A DNA stretch of 64,000 nucleotides, from positions 1 through 64,000 of the forward strand of contig VXQX01000014.1 of assembly GCA_009838765.1 (NCBI GenBank), in the 5' to 3' direction. A model generated the notes under the pieces. That model did not search any database, was not told the DNA's origin, and saw only the letters and a program-made list of their open reading frames with translations. A program made the translations under genes and the position numbers. The stretch is from Gemmatimonadales bacterium. Its GTDB lineage: Bacteria; Gemmatimonadota; Gemmatimonadetes; Palauibacterales; Palauibacteraceae. This document shows positions 43,638 to 52,539 of the stretch, piece after piece; position 1 is the stretch's first letter; every line of letters starts with the position of its first letter.

Positions 43638-45053
43638 CTATCCGACCGATCCTTCCATCTCCAGTTCGATCAGCCGGTTCAGTTCGATCGCGTACTCGAG
43701 CGGCAACTCCCTGGCCACCGGCTCGATGAAGCCGCGTACGATCATTGCCATCGCCTCCGCCTCGTCGAGGCCACGGCTCATCAGATAAAAGAGCTGCTCG
43801 TCGCCGACCTTCGAGACCGTGGCCTCGTGCCCGATCGACGCCGTGTTCTCATCGATCTCGATGTAGGGGTAGGTGTCCGTCCGCGACTGTTCGTCGAGCA
43901 GCAGCGCGTCGCACTCGACGTTGGACTTCGCGCCCTCCGCGCCGTCATACACCTTGCACAGTCCGCGGTACGAGGAGCGCCCGAGCCCCTTCGAGATCGA
44001 CTTCGAGGTGATCTGGGACGTCGTGTGCGGGGCCGCGTGGATCACCTTGCCGCCCGTGTCCTGGTGCTGACCGTCCCCTGCGTACGCGATGGAGAGGATC
44101 TCGCCGTGCGCGCGCTCTCCGACCAGAAAGCACGACGGATACTTCATCGTGAGTTTCGAGCCCAGGTTCCCGTCGAGCCACTCCATCTTCGCGTCCTCGT
44201 GCACGAGCGCCCGCTGCGTGACGAGATTGTACATGTTGTTCGACCAGTTCTGGATCGTGGTGTACCGAAAGCGCGCGCCCTTCTTGACCACGATCTCGAT
44301 GACGCCGGAGTGGAACGAGTCCGTCGAGTAGACCGGCGCCGTGCAGCCCTCGATGTAGTGGGCTTCGGCCCCTTCTTCGCAGATGATGAGGGTGCGCTCG
44401 AACTGGCCCATGCGCTCCGCGTTGACCCGGAAATAGGCCTGGAGCGGGATCTCCACCTTCACCCCCTTCGGGATGTAGACGAACGACCCGCCCGACCACA
44501 CGGCCGAGTTGAGCGCCGCGAACTTGTTGTCGTGGGTGGGGACGACGGTCGAGAAGTACTGCCGGAACAGCTCCGGGTGCTTCGCGAGTCCATCTTCGAT
44601 CGACTCGAAGATCACGCCCTGCTCCTCCCACTGCTCCTTCAGGGAGTGGTAGACCATCTCGGACTCGTACTGGGCCCCGACCCCGGCGAGCGCCTTACGC
44701 TCCGCCTCGGGGATCCCGAGCTTCTCGAACGTGTCCTTGATCTCCTGCGGGACATCATCCCAGGACCGCTCCATCTGATCCTGCGGCTTCAGGTAGAAAT
44801 AGATCTCGTCGAGCGTGTCTTCGAGCTTCGAGAGATCCCCGCCCCACTTCGGCATCGGCTTGGAGTAGTAGACATCGAGCGCCTTCAGCCGGAAGTCGAG
44901 CATCCATTCCGGCTCTTCCTTGTGATGCGAGATCTGGCGCACGATGTCGCCGGAGAGGCCCGGGACGGCCTTGAAGACGGGCTGGTCCTCGGTGACGAAG
45001 CCGTACTTGTACTCGTCGAGCCCGAGCCCGGTGATGGTCTCGTTCTGAGGCAT
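43638..45053 (-). CDS. sufB: SufB, Fe-S scaffold subunit
   Basis: A 471-residue Suf[129 protein letters not shown]. The length and the conserved Cys/Glu regions match the family. It holds the nascent cluster with SufC and SufD. The 44-base gap before it contains a 12-base direct repeat of the end of sufC. Confidence 0.96.
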   Translation of the reverse strand: MPQNETITGLGLDEYKYGFVTEDQPVFKAVPGLSGDIVRQISHHKEEPEWMLDFRLKALDVYYSKPMPKWGGDLSKLEDTLDEIYFYLKPQDQMERSWDDVPQEIKDTFEKLGIPEAERKALAGVGAQYESEMVYHSLKEQWEEQGVIFESIEDGLAKHPELFRQYFSTVVPTHDNKFAALNSAVWSGGSFVYIPKGVKVEIPLQAYFRVNAERMGQFERTLIICEEGAEAHYIEGCTAPVYSTDSFHSGVIEIVVKKGARFRYTTIQNWSNNMYNLVTQRALVHEDAKMEWLDGNLGSKLTMKYPSCFLVGERAHGEILSIAYAGDGQHQDTGGKVIHAAPHTTSQITSKSISKGLGRSSYRGLCKVYDGAEGAKSNVECDALLLDEQSRTDTYPYIEIDENTASIGHEATVSKVGDEQLFYLMSRGLDEAEAMAMIVRGFIEPVARELPLEYAIELNRLIELEMEGSVG

Positions 45054-45097
45054 GGTTCTTCCACCTTCCCTTACGGAATCAGATCGCCGCTACGGAA

Positions 45098-45868
45098 TCA
45101 GACGGCCGCCGTCTGCTGGAGCCAGTCGTAGCCCTCGGCTTCCAGCTTGTCGGCAAGCGAGGCGCCGCCGCTCTCCGCGATGCGGCCGGCCATCATCACA
45201 TGCACGATGTCCGGCTGGATATAGTTGAGGATCCGCTTGTAGTGCGTGATGAGCAGCACCCCGAGCGCCTCGTCGGCCTCGGAGAGGCGGTTCACTCCGC
45301 GGGCCACGACCTTGAGCGCGTCGATGTCGAGCCCGCTGTCGGTCTCGTCCAGCACCCCGAGCGCCGGCCGAAGCACGGCCATCTGCAGGATCTCGTTCCG
45401 CTTCTTCTCGCCGCCGGAGAAGCCGTCGTTCACATACCGGGTGGCGAAGCCCGGATCCATCTTCAGCATCTCCATCTTCTCCGCGAGCGTGCGCTGGAAC
45501 CCGAACACGTCCATCTCCTCGCCCTCGTCCAGCCGCGAGTTGACGGCGGTGCGCAGAAAATTGGCGATCGAGACGCCCGGGATCTCCGCCGGATACTGGA
45601 AGGCGAGAAAGATCCCGGCGCGGCTTCGCTCATCGGGCTCCAGCTCGAGGACATCCTCCCCCTCGAACAGGATCTCGCCGGCTGTCACCTCGTACGCGGG
45701 GTGCCCCGCGATGACCTTGGCCAGCGTGCTCTTGCCCGAGCCGTTCGGTCCCATCAGCGCGTGTACTTCGCCGCGCTGGAGGTCCAGATCGACGCCGCGG
45801 AGAATCTCCGCGTCCTCCCCTTCGACCTTCGCCCGGAGTCCGCGTATCGACAGAAGCGGTTCTGACAT
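45098..45868 (-). CDS. sufC: SufC, ABC-type ATPase of Fe-S assembly
   Basis: A 256-residue ATPase: Walker [13 protein letters not shown], signature [14 protein letters not shown], Walker [17 protein letters not shown], switch His in [10 protein letters not shown]. It drives conformational change in the SufBC2D scaffold. It is the first gene of the run. The start at 45868 is set by GAGG 6 bases upstream. The Fur-like palindrome lies about 70 bases further upstream. Confidence 0.96.
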   Translation of the reverse strand: MSEPLLSIRGLRAKVEGEDAEILRGVDLDLQRGEVHALMGPNGSGKSTLAKVIAGHPAYEVTAGEILFEGEDVLELEPDERSRAGIFLAFQYPAEIPGVSIANFLRTAVNSRLDEGEEMDVFGFQRTLAEKMEMLKMDPGFATRYVNDGFSGGEKKRNEILQMAVLRPALGVLDETDSGLDIDALKVVARGVNRLSEADEALGVLLITHYKRILNYIQPDIVHVMMAGRIAESGGASLADKLEAEGYDWLQQTAAV

Positions 45869-45936
45869 TCGTGTCCTCTTGTGTTGCAAAAGGCCGGTCG
45901 CCCGGCCTGGAAATACAGCGTTCAATTCGAGATGAA

Positions 45937-45953
45937 CCGATAACGATTATCGG
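45937..45953. promoter_or_regulatory. Fur-like palindrome upstream of the suf operon
   Basis: A perfect 7-bp inverted repeat with a 3-base centre, CCGATAACGATTATCGG. Its core GATAACGATTATC differs by one base from the half of the classic Fur consensus (GATAATGATTATC). It lies 69 bases upstream of sufC and 154 bases from the divergent gene. Iron control of suf by Fur is known in other bacteria and fits here. Confidence 0.6.
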
Positions 45954-46106
45954 CCGAACAAGGTACGCGGCGCACGCCCCCTTATCAAGCCTCGTTGAGA
46001 CCCGTTCTCAACCGTGGCGCGCGCGATCGTGACCCGCCGGCCTGCGTCCGCCTCGAGCAGCCGCTACCCGCTGCATGCACTGCGGCGCAACGGTAGGTTG
46101 GCGGCC

Positions 46107-47141
46107 ATGAAAGCGGCCTACTTCGAACGACACGGGGGGCCCGACGTCATCCGCGTCGGCGATCTGCCCGAGCCGACGGCGGGTCCCGGGGAAGTGCTGA
46201 TCCGCGTGCGCGCGGCGGGCCTCAACCACCTCGATCTGTGGACGCGGCGCGGGTTGCCGGGGCTCACGCTGAAGATGCCGCATATCGGTGGCTCGGACGT
46301 GGCGGGCGAGATCGCGGAGACGGGCGATGGCGTGGAGGGCTGGGCCCCCGGCGACCGGGTCGCGGTCAACCCGGGCCTCTGGTGCGTCGGCTCCGACTGC
46401 GAGTGGTGCGCCCGCGACGAGCACCCCCTCTGCACCACCTACCGCATCCTCGGCGAGCACGTACCCGGCGGCTTCGCGGAACAGGTCGCCGTTCCCGCGC
46501 GCAACCTCGTCCGGCTGCCCGACGGCTTCCCGTTCGCGACCGCGGCCGTGGCGCCGCTCGTATACCAGACGGCGTGGCGCGGACTCCTCTCGCGGGGGCG
46601 GCTGGCGCCGGGAGAGACGGTCCTCGTCACCGGGGCGTCGGGCGGCGTCTCCACCGCCGCGATCCAGATCGCGAAACACCACGGGGCGCGGGTATTCGCG
46701 GTCACGAGCGGTCCTGGGAACGTGCGGCGCGTGGAGGCTCTCGGAGCGGACCTCGTCATCGATCGCCTCGAGGAGGATTTCTCGCGGCGCGTCTGGATCG
46801 AGACGGGGAAGCGCGGCGTCGATCTCGTCCTCGACAGCGTGGGCGCCGCGACGTGGGAGGGCTGCGTTCGCGCGCTGGCGGGCGGGGGCAGGATGGTCGT
46901 GTACGGCGCGACGACCGGGCCGCAGGGGACGCTCAACATCGCGCGTCTGTTCTGGAGTCAGACGTCGATCATGGGGACGACGATGGCGACGCGTGCCGAG
47001 TTCGAGGCCGTGATGGGGCTCGTGCTCGACGGCACCCTCGCCCCCGTCGTCGACGACGTGTGGCCGCTCGACCGGGCGCGCGAGGCCCACGAGCGGCTGG
47101 AGGCGGGCGGAGTCTTCGGGAAGCTCGTCCTCGAGCCGTGA
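46107..47141 (+). CDS. zinc-binding/quinone oxidoreductase-type MDR alcohol dehydrogenase
   Basis: A 344-residue medium-chain dehydrogenase: GLNHLDLWTRRGLPG, GGSDVAGEIAETG, structural zinc Cys cluster in CVGSDCEWCARDEHPLC, cofactor motif VLVTGASGGVSTAAIQIAKHHGARV. Start MKAAYFERHGGPDV at 46107. It has the structural zinc Cys set, while the catalytic Cys position is Asn (GLNHLD), as in the quinone reductase-like branch, so the reaction is uncertain. The last four bases overlap the glpD start (GTGA). Confidence 0.88.
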   Translation: MKAAYFERHGGPDVIRVGDLPEPTAGPGEVLIRVRAAGLNHLDLWTRRGLPGLTLKMPHIGGSDVAGEIAETGDGVEGWAPGDRVAVNPGLWCVGSDCEWCARDEHPLCTTYRILGEHVPGGFAEQVAVPARNLVRLPDGFPFATAAVAPLVYQTAWRGLLSRGRLAPGETVLVTGASGGVSTAAIQIAKHHGARVFAVTSGPGNVRRVEALGADLVIDRLEEDFSRRVWIETGKRGVDLVLDSVGAATWEGCVRALAGGGRMVVYGATTGPQGTLNIARLFWSQTSIMGTTMATRAEFEAVMGLVLDGTLAPVVDDVWPLDRAREAHERLEAGGVFGKLVLEP

Positions 47142-48865
47142 CCGCGGCAGCGGCTCCGGGGCGCGCCGAGCGGTTCCGGAGCCTCGCGGAGACCGCCTTC
47201 GACATCCTCGTCATCGGCGGCGGCATCTCCGGCGCGGCCGTCGCGCGCGACGCGGCCCGCCGCGGTTTTCGCACCGCTCTCGTCGAAGCCGCGGATTTCG
47301 CATGGGGCACGAGCAGCCGTTCTTCCCGCCTCGTCCACGGGGGCCTGCGCTACCTGGAGCACTTCGAGTTCGACCTCGTGTTCGAAGCGAGCAAGGAGCG
47401 CCGGACCCTGCTCCGGATCGCGACCCACCTTGTCCGGCCGCTGGAGTTCCACTTTCCCATCTTCCGGGACGGCCGCATCGGTCGACGGAAGCTGGACGCG
47501 GGGATGTGGCTCTACGACGCGCTCTCGCTGTTCCGGAACATCGAACGCCACCAGATGCTCGACACTGACGCCATGCTCGCCCGCGAACCGGGGCTGCGCG
47601 CCGAGGGGCTGCTCGGCGGCGCGCGCTACTTCGACGCCCAGGTCGACGATGCACGGCTCGTCGTCACCACCATCGTGGCGGCCGCAGAGGCCGGCGCGAC
47701 CGTCGTCAACCGGGCCGAGGTCGTACGCATCGACGCCTCCGACTGGCCGGGCCACCGGGCGCTGGTAAGAGACGTGGAGAGTGGGAGGGAAGTGAGAGTC
47801 GACGCCCTTGCGATCGTCAACGCCACCGGCGCGTGGGCGGAGCAGATCCTCGACCGCGTCACCGCGGATCCACGAACTTCCGGCCCGCGGGAGGGTGCGG
47901 CGCCCGCAGTCCGTATCCGGCCCTCGCGGGGGACGCACATCCACGTAGCCCGCGAACGGGTGGGGCATGCCGGCGCGCTGATCTTCGAGGCGCCGCGGGA
48001 CGGCCGCGTGATGTTCATCCTCCCCTGGCGGGAGGACCTGACCCTCATCGGCACCACGGACGAGTTCTTCGACGGCCCGCCGCACGAGGTTGCGGCCACC
48101 CCCGCGGACATCGCCTACCTGCTCGAGGCCACGCGTCGCCTGCTCCCCGCGTCCAAGCTGGGACCGGACGATGTGATCAGCGCCTGGGCCGGCCTGCGGC
48201 CGCTCGCCGCGCCGCCCGCGGACGGCACCGACGAGGGCGCCGTCTCGCGGGAGTTCGAGGTCCATCAGCATCCCCCGGGCGTCTTCACCCTGAGCGGGGG
48301 AAAGCTGACCTCTCACCGGCACATGGCCGAGGCGACGGTCGATCGCGTGCAGTCGTTCCTTGCGCCCGCGGGGGTGAAGCCGCTTCGGAAGGTGGACACG
48401 GACAGGGTTCCGCTTCCCGGGGCGCGGTTCCGGGATCTGGACGCGCTCCGCGGCCGGATCCGGGCGCGTGCCCGCGAGCAGGGGCTTGAGCGCGCCTCCG
48501 CCGACCGTCTCACGAGGGCGTACGGGACGAGAGCGAACCGCGTGCTCGACCTGGTGGAGCGAAACCCGCGACTCAGCGAGCGGGTCGTTGCGGAAAGGCC
48601 GCACCTTCTGGCCGAAGCGGTGTATTCGGTGCGGAGCGAGATGGCCCTCCACGTCGAGGACATTCTCTTTCGACGGATGCGGGTCGGCCTCGAGACGCGG
48701 TCGGGGACGCCGGAGGCCGCGCGCCGCGTCGCCGAAGTCGTGGCCCCGGAGTTGGATTGGACGGAGGAACGCCGGATGGAGGAAGTGAAACGGGCGCTGG
48801 CCTTCCGGGCGGTGGACGACGGTGCCGTCCGCGAACTGGCGAGCCGCGCGAGGGAGGCCCGCTGA
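47138..48865 (+). CDS. glpD: FAD-dependent glycerol-3-phosphate dehydrogenase
   Basis: A 575-residue protein: FAD motif ILVIGGGISGAAVARDAARRG, then WGTSSRSSRLVHGGLRYLEHFEFDLV (GlpD signature), VNATGAWAEQIL, RIRPSRGTHIHV, LIGTTDEFF, TLSGGKLTSHRHMAE, and a C-terminal helical domain (DAGMWLYDALSLF earlier; HVEDILFRRMRVGLETR late). It oxidises glycerol-3-phosphate to dihydroxyacetone phosphate and passes electrons to quinone at the membrane. The GTG start overlaps the MDR stop, and its stop overlaps the next possible start. Confidence 0.94.
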   Translation: MTAAAAPGRAERFRSLAETAFDILVIGGGISGAAVARDAARRGFRTALVEAADFAWGTSSRSSRLVHGGLRYLEHFEFDLVFEASKERRTLLRIATHLVRPLEFHFPIFRDGRIGRRKLDAGMWLYDALSLFRNIERHQMLDTDAMLAREPGLRAEGLLGGARYFDAQVDDARLVVTTIVAAAEAGATVVNRAEVVRIDASDWPGHRALVRDVESGREVRVDALAIVNATGAWAEQILDRVTADPRTSGPREGAAPAVRIRPSRGTHIHVARERVGHAGALIFEAPRDGRVMFILPWREDLTLIGTTDEFFDGPPHEVAATPADIAYLLEATRRLLPASKLGPDDVISAWAGLRPLAAPPADGTDEGAVSREFEVHQHPPGVFTLSGGKLTSHRHMAEATVDRVQSFLAPAGVKPLRKVDTDRVPLPGARFRDLDALRGRIRARAREQGLERASADRLTRAYGTRANRVLDLVERNPRLSERVVAERPHLLAEAVYSVRSEMALHVEDILFRRMRVGLETRSGTPEAARRVAEVVAPELDWTEERRMEEVKRALAFRAVDDGAVRELASRAREAR

Positions 48866-49719
48866 ACCGGCGGGCTCTCCGGCCGGGCCGCGCGCTGTCC
48901 GCGCTTGCCTGTCTCGCGGCGGCCTGCGCTCCGGCCGACGATCCCCCGGACTCGTCCGGGATTCCGCCCGATTCGGCGCCATCCGACGGCGCCGCCGTCC
49001 CCGCCCCCCTCACCGGCGAGGGTCCGACTCGCGAATACCGGATTCTGCTGGTCAATCCGCTGGACATCGACGCGTACGTCTTCGCCGCGGCCGGAGCCGG
49101 AAGCGTGGTGCTCGATACCGTGCCGCGCCGGGATTCCGTCCGTGTGGACATTCGGGTGCGCGCCGACCTCGTCCGCCTCGAGGCACGTGGTGCGGAAGGC
49201 ACGGTCCTGGCGGAGATCGATCTCGCGCTGGTCCGGGACGCCCTCAACCGCTGGGTGATCGACGCAGATCCTCCCGCCCGGCGTGTCACCATTGGGCCGG
49301 AGAGTTCGTTAAACGGCAGGAAGGCCCTATACTATGGAAGCGATCTGTGTACGGATTCGGCGTTCGGTGCGGCGTTGGGTGCAGGGATGATGGAGGAGGG
49401 GGGACGCCATGAAGAAGCTGAGGATCGTGCTGGCGCTCGTCGCGAGTATCGCGATGATCGTCGTCGGGCAGCGTCAGGTCGGCCAGAAGGATGTGCGGGC
49501 GCAGAAGGCGGACATCCAGGGAGTCGATTCCGAGAACGAGGCCTTGTTCATCTAGCAGCCCGTCGCAAACTCCCGCGTCACCGCCGAGAGCGGAGATGCA
49601 GCACCGCTCGGACGCAGCGGGGCTTTTGCCACGGGCTGCCAGGCCGGTTGGCGGCCTCGCCGGTCTCTCCGTTTGAGGAGCCGTCGGGCGCTCTCGCGTC
49701 GGACGGTGACGGAGGGTGA
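48862..49719 (+). CDS. putative lipoprotein of unknown function with uncertain start and 3' end
   Basis: From a CTG that overlaps the glpD stop (CTGA) and has GGGAGG 4 bases upstream, the frame encodes a lipoprotein signal (ALSALACLAAAC). A folded part follows (REYRILLVNPLDIDAYVFAAAGAGSVVLDTVPRRDSVRVDIRVRADLVRLEARG...LNRWVIDADPPARRVTIGPES). No ATG or GTG start fits. After about 49310 the frame stays open to 49719 but becomes Arg-rich and loses coding character; a convincing small gene (49409) lies in another frame there. The true end may be near 49310, with the stop lost by frameshift or sequence error. Function unknown. Confidence 0.45.
   Translation: MNRRALRPGRALSALACLAAACAPADDPPDSSGIPPDSAPSDGAAVPAPLTGEGPTREYRILLVNPLDIDAYVFAAAGAGSVVLDTVPRRDSVRVDIRVRADLVRLEARGAEGTVLAEIDLALVRDALNRWVIDADPPARRVTIGPESSLNGRKALYYGSDLCTDSAFGAALGAGMMEEGGRHEEAEDRAGARREYRDDRRRAASGRPEGCAGAEGGHPGSRFRERGLVHLAARRKLPRHRRERRCSTARTQRGFCHGLPGRLAASPVSPFEEPSGALASDGDGG
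49328..49333 (+). promoter_or_regulatory. candidate -10 element before the small NVEALA-like gene
   Basis: TATACT lies 76 bases before the small-gene ATG, with TTCGTT 17 bases upstream of it as a weak -35. The surrounding bases are locally A/T-rich within GC-rich DNA. It is a weak call based on resemblance only. Confidence 0.3.
49409..49555 (+). CDS. small secreted/membrane peptide resembling NVEALA-family proteins
   Basis: A 48-residue product: Lys-rich start and hydrophobic stretch (MKKLRIVLALVASIAMIVV), then a short polar tail ending in DSENEALFI. A GGAGG-rich site lies 8-15 bases upstream. Layout and end resemble NVEALA proteins of Bacteroidetes (MKK-start, one hydrophobic segment, ending near ANVEALA), which often neighbour 6-bladed propeller lipoproteins; four such propellers are encoded in this window, though none directly beside it. 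It lies inside the open frame of the preceding lipoprotein. The family assignment is tentative. Confidence 0.5.
   Translation: MKKLRIVLALVASIAMIVVGQRQVGQKDVRAQKADIQGVDSENEALFI
49617..49641 (+). repeat. first copy of a direct repeat before the DUF3179 gene
   Basis: The block GCTTTTGCCACGGGCTGCCA here and GTTTTTCCACGGGCTGCCA at 49748-49770 match over about 19 bases with one base missing and one changed. The copies lie about 130 bases apart in and beside the DUF3179 leader. Origin unknown. Confidence 0.5.
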
Positions 49720-49736
49720 CAGGTGCGGGGCACCGG

Positions 49737-51014
49737 ATGAGTCCAGCAGGGGTTTTTCCACGGGCTGCCACGTGTAGTGTCGCCCGATGGGTCGGCTTGC
49801 GGCGTCGTGCGCTCCGAATCGCCCTCGTGCTGCCTTGGGCCGGGCTCGCCGCTTGCTCCGGAGTGAGCTTCGGCCCGCCGCCCCCGTTCTCGGACTGCTC
49901 GCTTCCCCTCACGAGCTTCACGGACGCCGGCGCGGAGCGCTCGACTATTCCGGCGCTGACGAATCCCGATGTCGCCACGCGGCTCATCGCGCCCCACGTC
50001 GGTTACGTCAATCGCGGCGACATGGTGATCGGGCTCGAATTCAACGGCCAGCCCCTCGCCATCCCGCTGAAGCTCCTCTGGTATCACGAAGTTCTGAACC
50101 TGCAGGCCGAATCCGATCCGGCCGACCCGAGTGCGACGGGGGAACGGCTCACGATCACCTATTCGCCGCTTACGGGGTCGGTCAGCGTCTTCGATCCGGA
50201 GCCGAGCGACACGCCCGACTTCTCGGTTTCCAATTATGTTCTCGACAACAACCTCGTGATGGACGACGGCTCCGGGACGCTCTACCCGCAGTTGACGCGC
50301 TCCGCCACGTGCGGACCGCGGGACGGCAGCAGCCTCACGCGCGTGCCGTACGAATTGATGCTGTACGGGGCCTGGCTCCAGGTCTTCCTGGACACCTGGA
50401 TCGCGACACGCGCGACGGGTCACGACTTCCTCTACACGCTCTACCCGTACGGGAACTACCGGGACCCGGACAACGCCTCACTCTTCTATCCGACCTCCGC
50501 CCCGATCGATCCCCGCCGAAGGCCGAAGGAGCGGGTGGTCGGCGTCCCGTCGGGAACCGGCGGCATCGCGTTCGCCATCTCGGACCTGAGAGAGGCCGCG
50601 GCCCGTGACCAGGAGGGTCAGAACAGTTCCGTCTGGGCCGCGAGCGCCACGTCAGGCGGAGAGCCCGTCGTGGCGTTCTGGAACTCGACCGCTCAGAGCG
50701 CGAGGATCTACCGGGCTCGCGCCAACGGGCGACCGCTCACGTTCGAGGTGGTCGATGGTCGGCGGCAGGACGTGGAGACGGGGAGTGTGTGGAATTTCGC
50801 GGGCGAGGCCGTGGATGGACCGCTGGAGGGAGAGAAACTCGCAGCTCATCCCGAGGCGTACCACGCATTCTGGTTCGCCTGGGCGGCGTTCCAGCCGGAC
50901 ACGGAGGTGTGGGCTGCCCCGATTCCGCTCACCGGCTCCGCCGACTTCGTTCCGGCGGACGCCGCCGCGCTGCTGCCGCCGGATCCGGATCTGACGAGAC
51001 GGCGTCCGCGCTGA
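49737..51014 (+). CDS. DUF3179 domain-containing lipoprotein
   Basis: A 425-residue protein. A hydrophobic stretch with lipobox-like end (IALVLPWAGLAACSG) lies about 30 residues from the start, so a later or unusual start may be used. GTG at 49716 is an alternative. The DUF3179 body is clear: IPALTNPDVATRLIAP, VIGLEFNGQPLAIPLKLLWYHEVLN, TYSPLTGSVSVFD, and FLYTLYPYGNY. The function of DUF3179 proteins is unknown; they are exported and common in marine bacteria and archaea. The second repeat copy lies inside the 5' end. Confidence 0.82.
   Translation: MSPAGVFPRAATCSVARWVGLRRRALRIALVLPWAGLAACSGVSFGPPPPFSDCSLPLTSFTDAGAERSTIPALTNPDVATRLIAPHVGYVNRGDMVIGLEFNGQPLAIPLKLLWYHEVLNLQAESDPADPSATGERLTITYSPLTGSVSVFDPEPSDTPDFSVSNYVLDNNLVMDDGSGTLYPQLTRSATCGPRDGSSLTRVPYELMLYGAWLQVFLDTWIATRATGHDFLYTLYPYGNYRDPDNASLFYPTSAPIDPRRRPKERVVGVPSGTGGIAFAISDLREAAARDQEGQNSSVWAASATSGGEPVVAFWNSTAQSARIYRARANGRPLTFEVVDGRRQDVETGSVWNFAGEAVDGPLEGEKLAAHPEAYHAFWFAWAAFQPDTEVWAAPIPLTGSADFVPADAAALLPPDPDLTRRRPR
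49748..49770 (+). repeat. second copy of the direct repeat, at the 5' end of the DUF3179 gene
   Basis: Pairs with 49617-49641. It starts 11 bases after the annotated start codon, in the part of the gene whose coding status is least certain, which adds to doubt about the true start. Confidence 0.5.
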
Positions 51015-51062
51015 GTCGCGACGCCGCGCCCGCCATTCGAGGGCGGCGTCGCGCCGCTGGCG

Positions 51063-52271
51063 TCAGCGCGGCCCGGGCAGCGCGGGCAGCGGGTACTTCT
51101 CGAGCCAGGCGAAACCGAGAGCGTCGCTGCGGACCAGGTAGGCGCTTTCCGCTCCGAAGGCGACGAGGCGCCGGTCGTCGGGAAATTCCACCTGCGCGAC
51201 GCGCTGTCCGCCGCCATCGAACACATCGTACAGGTGCGCTTCCCCCGCCGGCACATGACGCCGGACCCACGCCCGCCCGGCCGCATCGACCGCCACCGCC
51301 CCGGCCGGGATGACCGGCTTCGCATCGGGCCACTCGAAGTCGGAGGGATCCGCATTGCCCGCCCCGGAGGGCGCGCGGCTCATGGACATCCGCATCCCGC
51401 TCCCGTCGTCCGTGGCCTCGACACGCAGACCGCCCCCGAGCCCCTCGAGCCACTCGTCCCGATCCGCCCGCCGCACCCGCACCGGTTCGTAGGGGATCGC
51501 GGGCCCGCGCGTGACGCCGCCCGCGGAGTCCAGCCACTCCAGCCGGTAACCGTCCGCGCGCGCGACCGCCACGCGGCCGTCCCACGCCACGTTCCACGCA
51601 TCCTGGTTGGAGAACGGCACCGGTCGGATGTTCACGCTGCGGTTGTTGGCATCCCCGGACTCGACCCGTGTCTGCGCCGCCAGCCGCACCCGTCCGACCT
51701 CGGCGATCTCGCCCGTCGCCGGATCGAAGCGCGCCACGGCGGCCGAATCCGATGTGCCCGCCATTCCGTCGAGTCGCCGCTGGAAGTAGATCCCGCCCTC
51801 GCGGTCGGTCCCCACCGGAATCATCATCGTCATCCCGGTATTCGGCGCGCCCCGAGCGATGGGCCACGTTTCGCCGAAGCCGAGGTCCGCTTCGATGCGG
51901 GTGAGCCGGGCATTGCCGAGATCGACGAGGAGCGTCGCGCCGTTCGGAAGAGGAAAGAGGCCGTCCGGCGTCCGATACTCCTGCGGACCCTGGCCCGTGT
52001 TCGTGAGCGTGTCCGCGCCACTCCCCGGCGTCCACGCGATGACCGCGGCGCCGAAGCCGTCCGCGATGAGTACGCGCCCGTCCTCCAGTTCGCGTGCGCC
52101 GCGCAGGGATCCGAGACCGTCCCCGAAGGTCGCGGTCGCCGGCCCGAAAGAAACCCGGGGCGCATCCTGCGCCTCCGCCACGCGGATCGCCGCCGACAGC
52201 CCCATCGCCGCGAGTGCCGTCGCCACCAGCCCGTTGCGGATGGCCCCGGAATTCGGTGCAGTGTCGATCAT
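51063..52271 (-). CDS. 6-bladed beta-propeller secreted protein
   Basis: A 402-residue protein with signal GLVATALAAMGLSAAIRVAEAQD. Propeller repeats include VLIADGFGAAVIAWTPGSGADTLTNTGQGPQEYRTPDGLFPLPNG, where GQGPQEY is a variant of the family motif G-x-G-x-GPGEF. It is more distant from the three other propeller proteins in the window. The start at 52271 is chosen by the signal peptide position. It converges on the DUF3179 gene and is preceded by a small membrane protein gene on the same strand. Function unknown. Confidence 0.75.
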   Translation of the reverse strand: MIDTAPNSGAIRNGLVATALAAMGLSAAIRVAEAQDAPRVSFGPATATFGDGLGSLRGARELEDGRVLIADGFGAAVIAWTPGSGADTLTNTGQGPQEYRTPDGLFPLPNGATLLVDLGNARLTRIEADLGFGETWPIARGAPNTGMTMMIPVGTDREGGIYFQRRLDGMAGTSDSAAVARFDPATGEIAEVGRVRLAAQTRVESGDANNRSVNIRPVPFSNQDAWNVAWDGRVAVARADGYRLEWLDSAGGVTRGPAIPYEPVRVRRADRDEWLEGLGGGLRVEATDDGSGMRMSMSRAPSGAGNADPSDFEWPDAKPVIPAGAVAVDAAGRAWVRRHVPAGEAHLYDVFDGGGQRVAQVEFPDDRRLVAFGAESAYLVRSDALGFAWLEKYPLPALPGPR

Positions 52272-52290
52272 CGAATCGCCGCCAGTCCCC

Positions 52291-52527
52291 TTACCGGTTC
52301 TCTTCGGGCTCGTCCCACGTCTGGGCCCAGAATTCGTCCTCCTCGGCCCTCGCCAACTCGAGATCGACCGGTTCGACGTCCTCCGCATCCACGCGGCCCA
52401 CCGTCTCGATGCGCTGCACGATCTCGTCCGTCACGCCGCTCCGGGTCGCGTGGCGCAGCCGCCGCCGGACACGCCACCCGGCCACCGCAACCAGCACCGC
52501 AAGCGCCCCGAAGATGTAACCGGTCAC
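52291..52527 (-). CDS. small single-pass membrane protein of unknown function
   Basis: A 78-residue product: one N-terminal hydrophobic segment (YIFGALAVLVAVAGWRV), a basic patch (RRRLRHATR), then an acidic soluble tail (VEPVDLELARAEEDEFWAQTWDEPEENR). The start is GTG. It lies between the DUF5916 gene and a propeller gene on the same strand with gaps of 12 and 19 bases, consistent with one operon. No family recognised. Confidence 0.6.
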   Translation of the reverse strand: MTGYIFGALAVLVAVAGWRVRRRLRHATRSGVTDEIVQRIETVGRVDAEDVEPVDLELARAEEDEFWAQTWDEPEENR

Positions 52528-52539
52528 CGCTTCTCGCTG

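Noticed and set aside
45054-45100. 12-base direct repeat between sufC and sufB as a regulatory site
   Set aside because: It duplicates the end of sufC and has no symmetry or known motif; probably a small slippage event.
46008-47090. Open frame antisense to the MDR dehydrogenase
   Set aside because: No motifs; the plus-strand protein has cofactor and zinc motifs and overlaps glpD properly.
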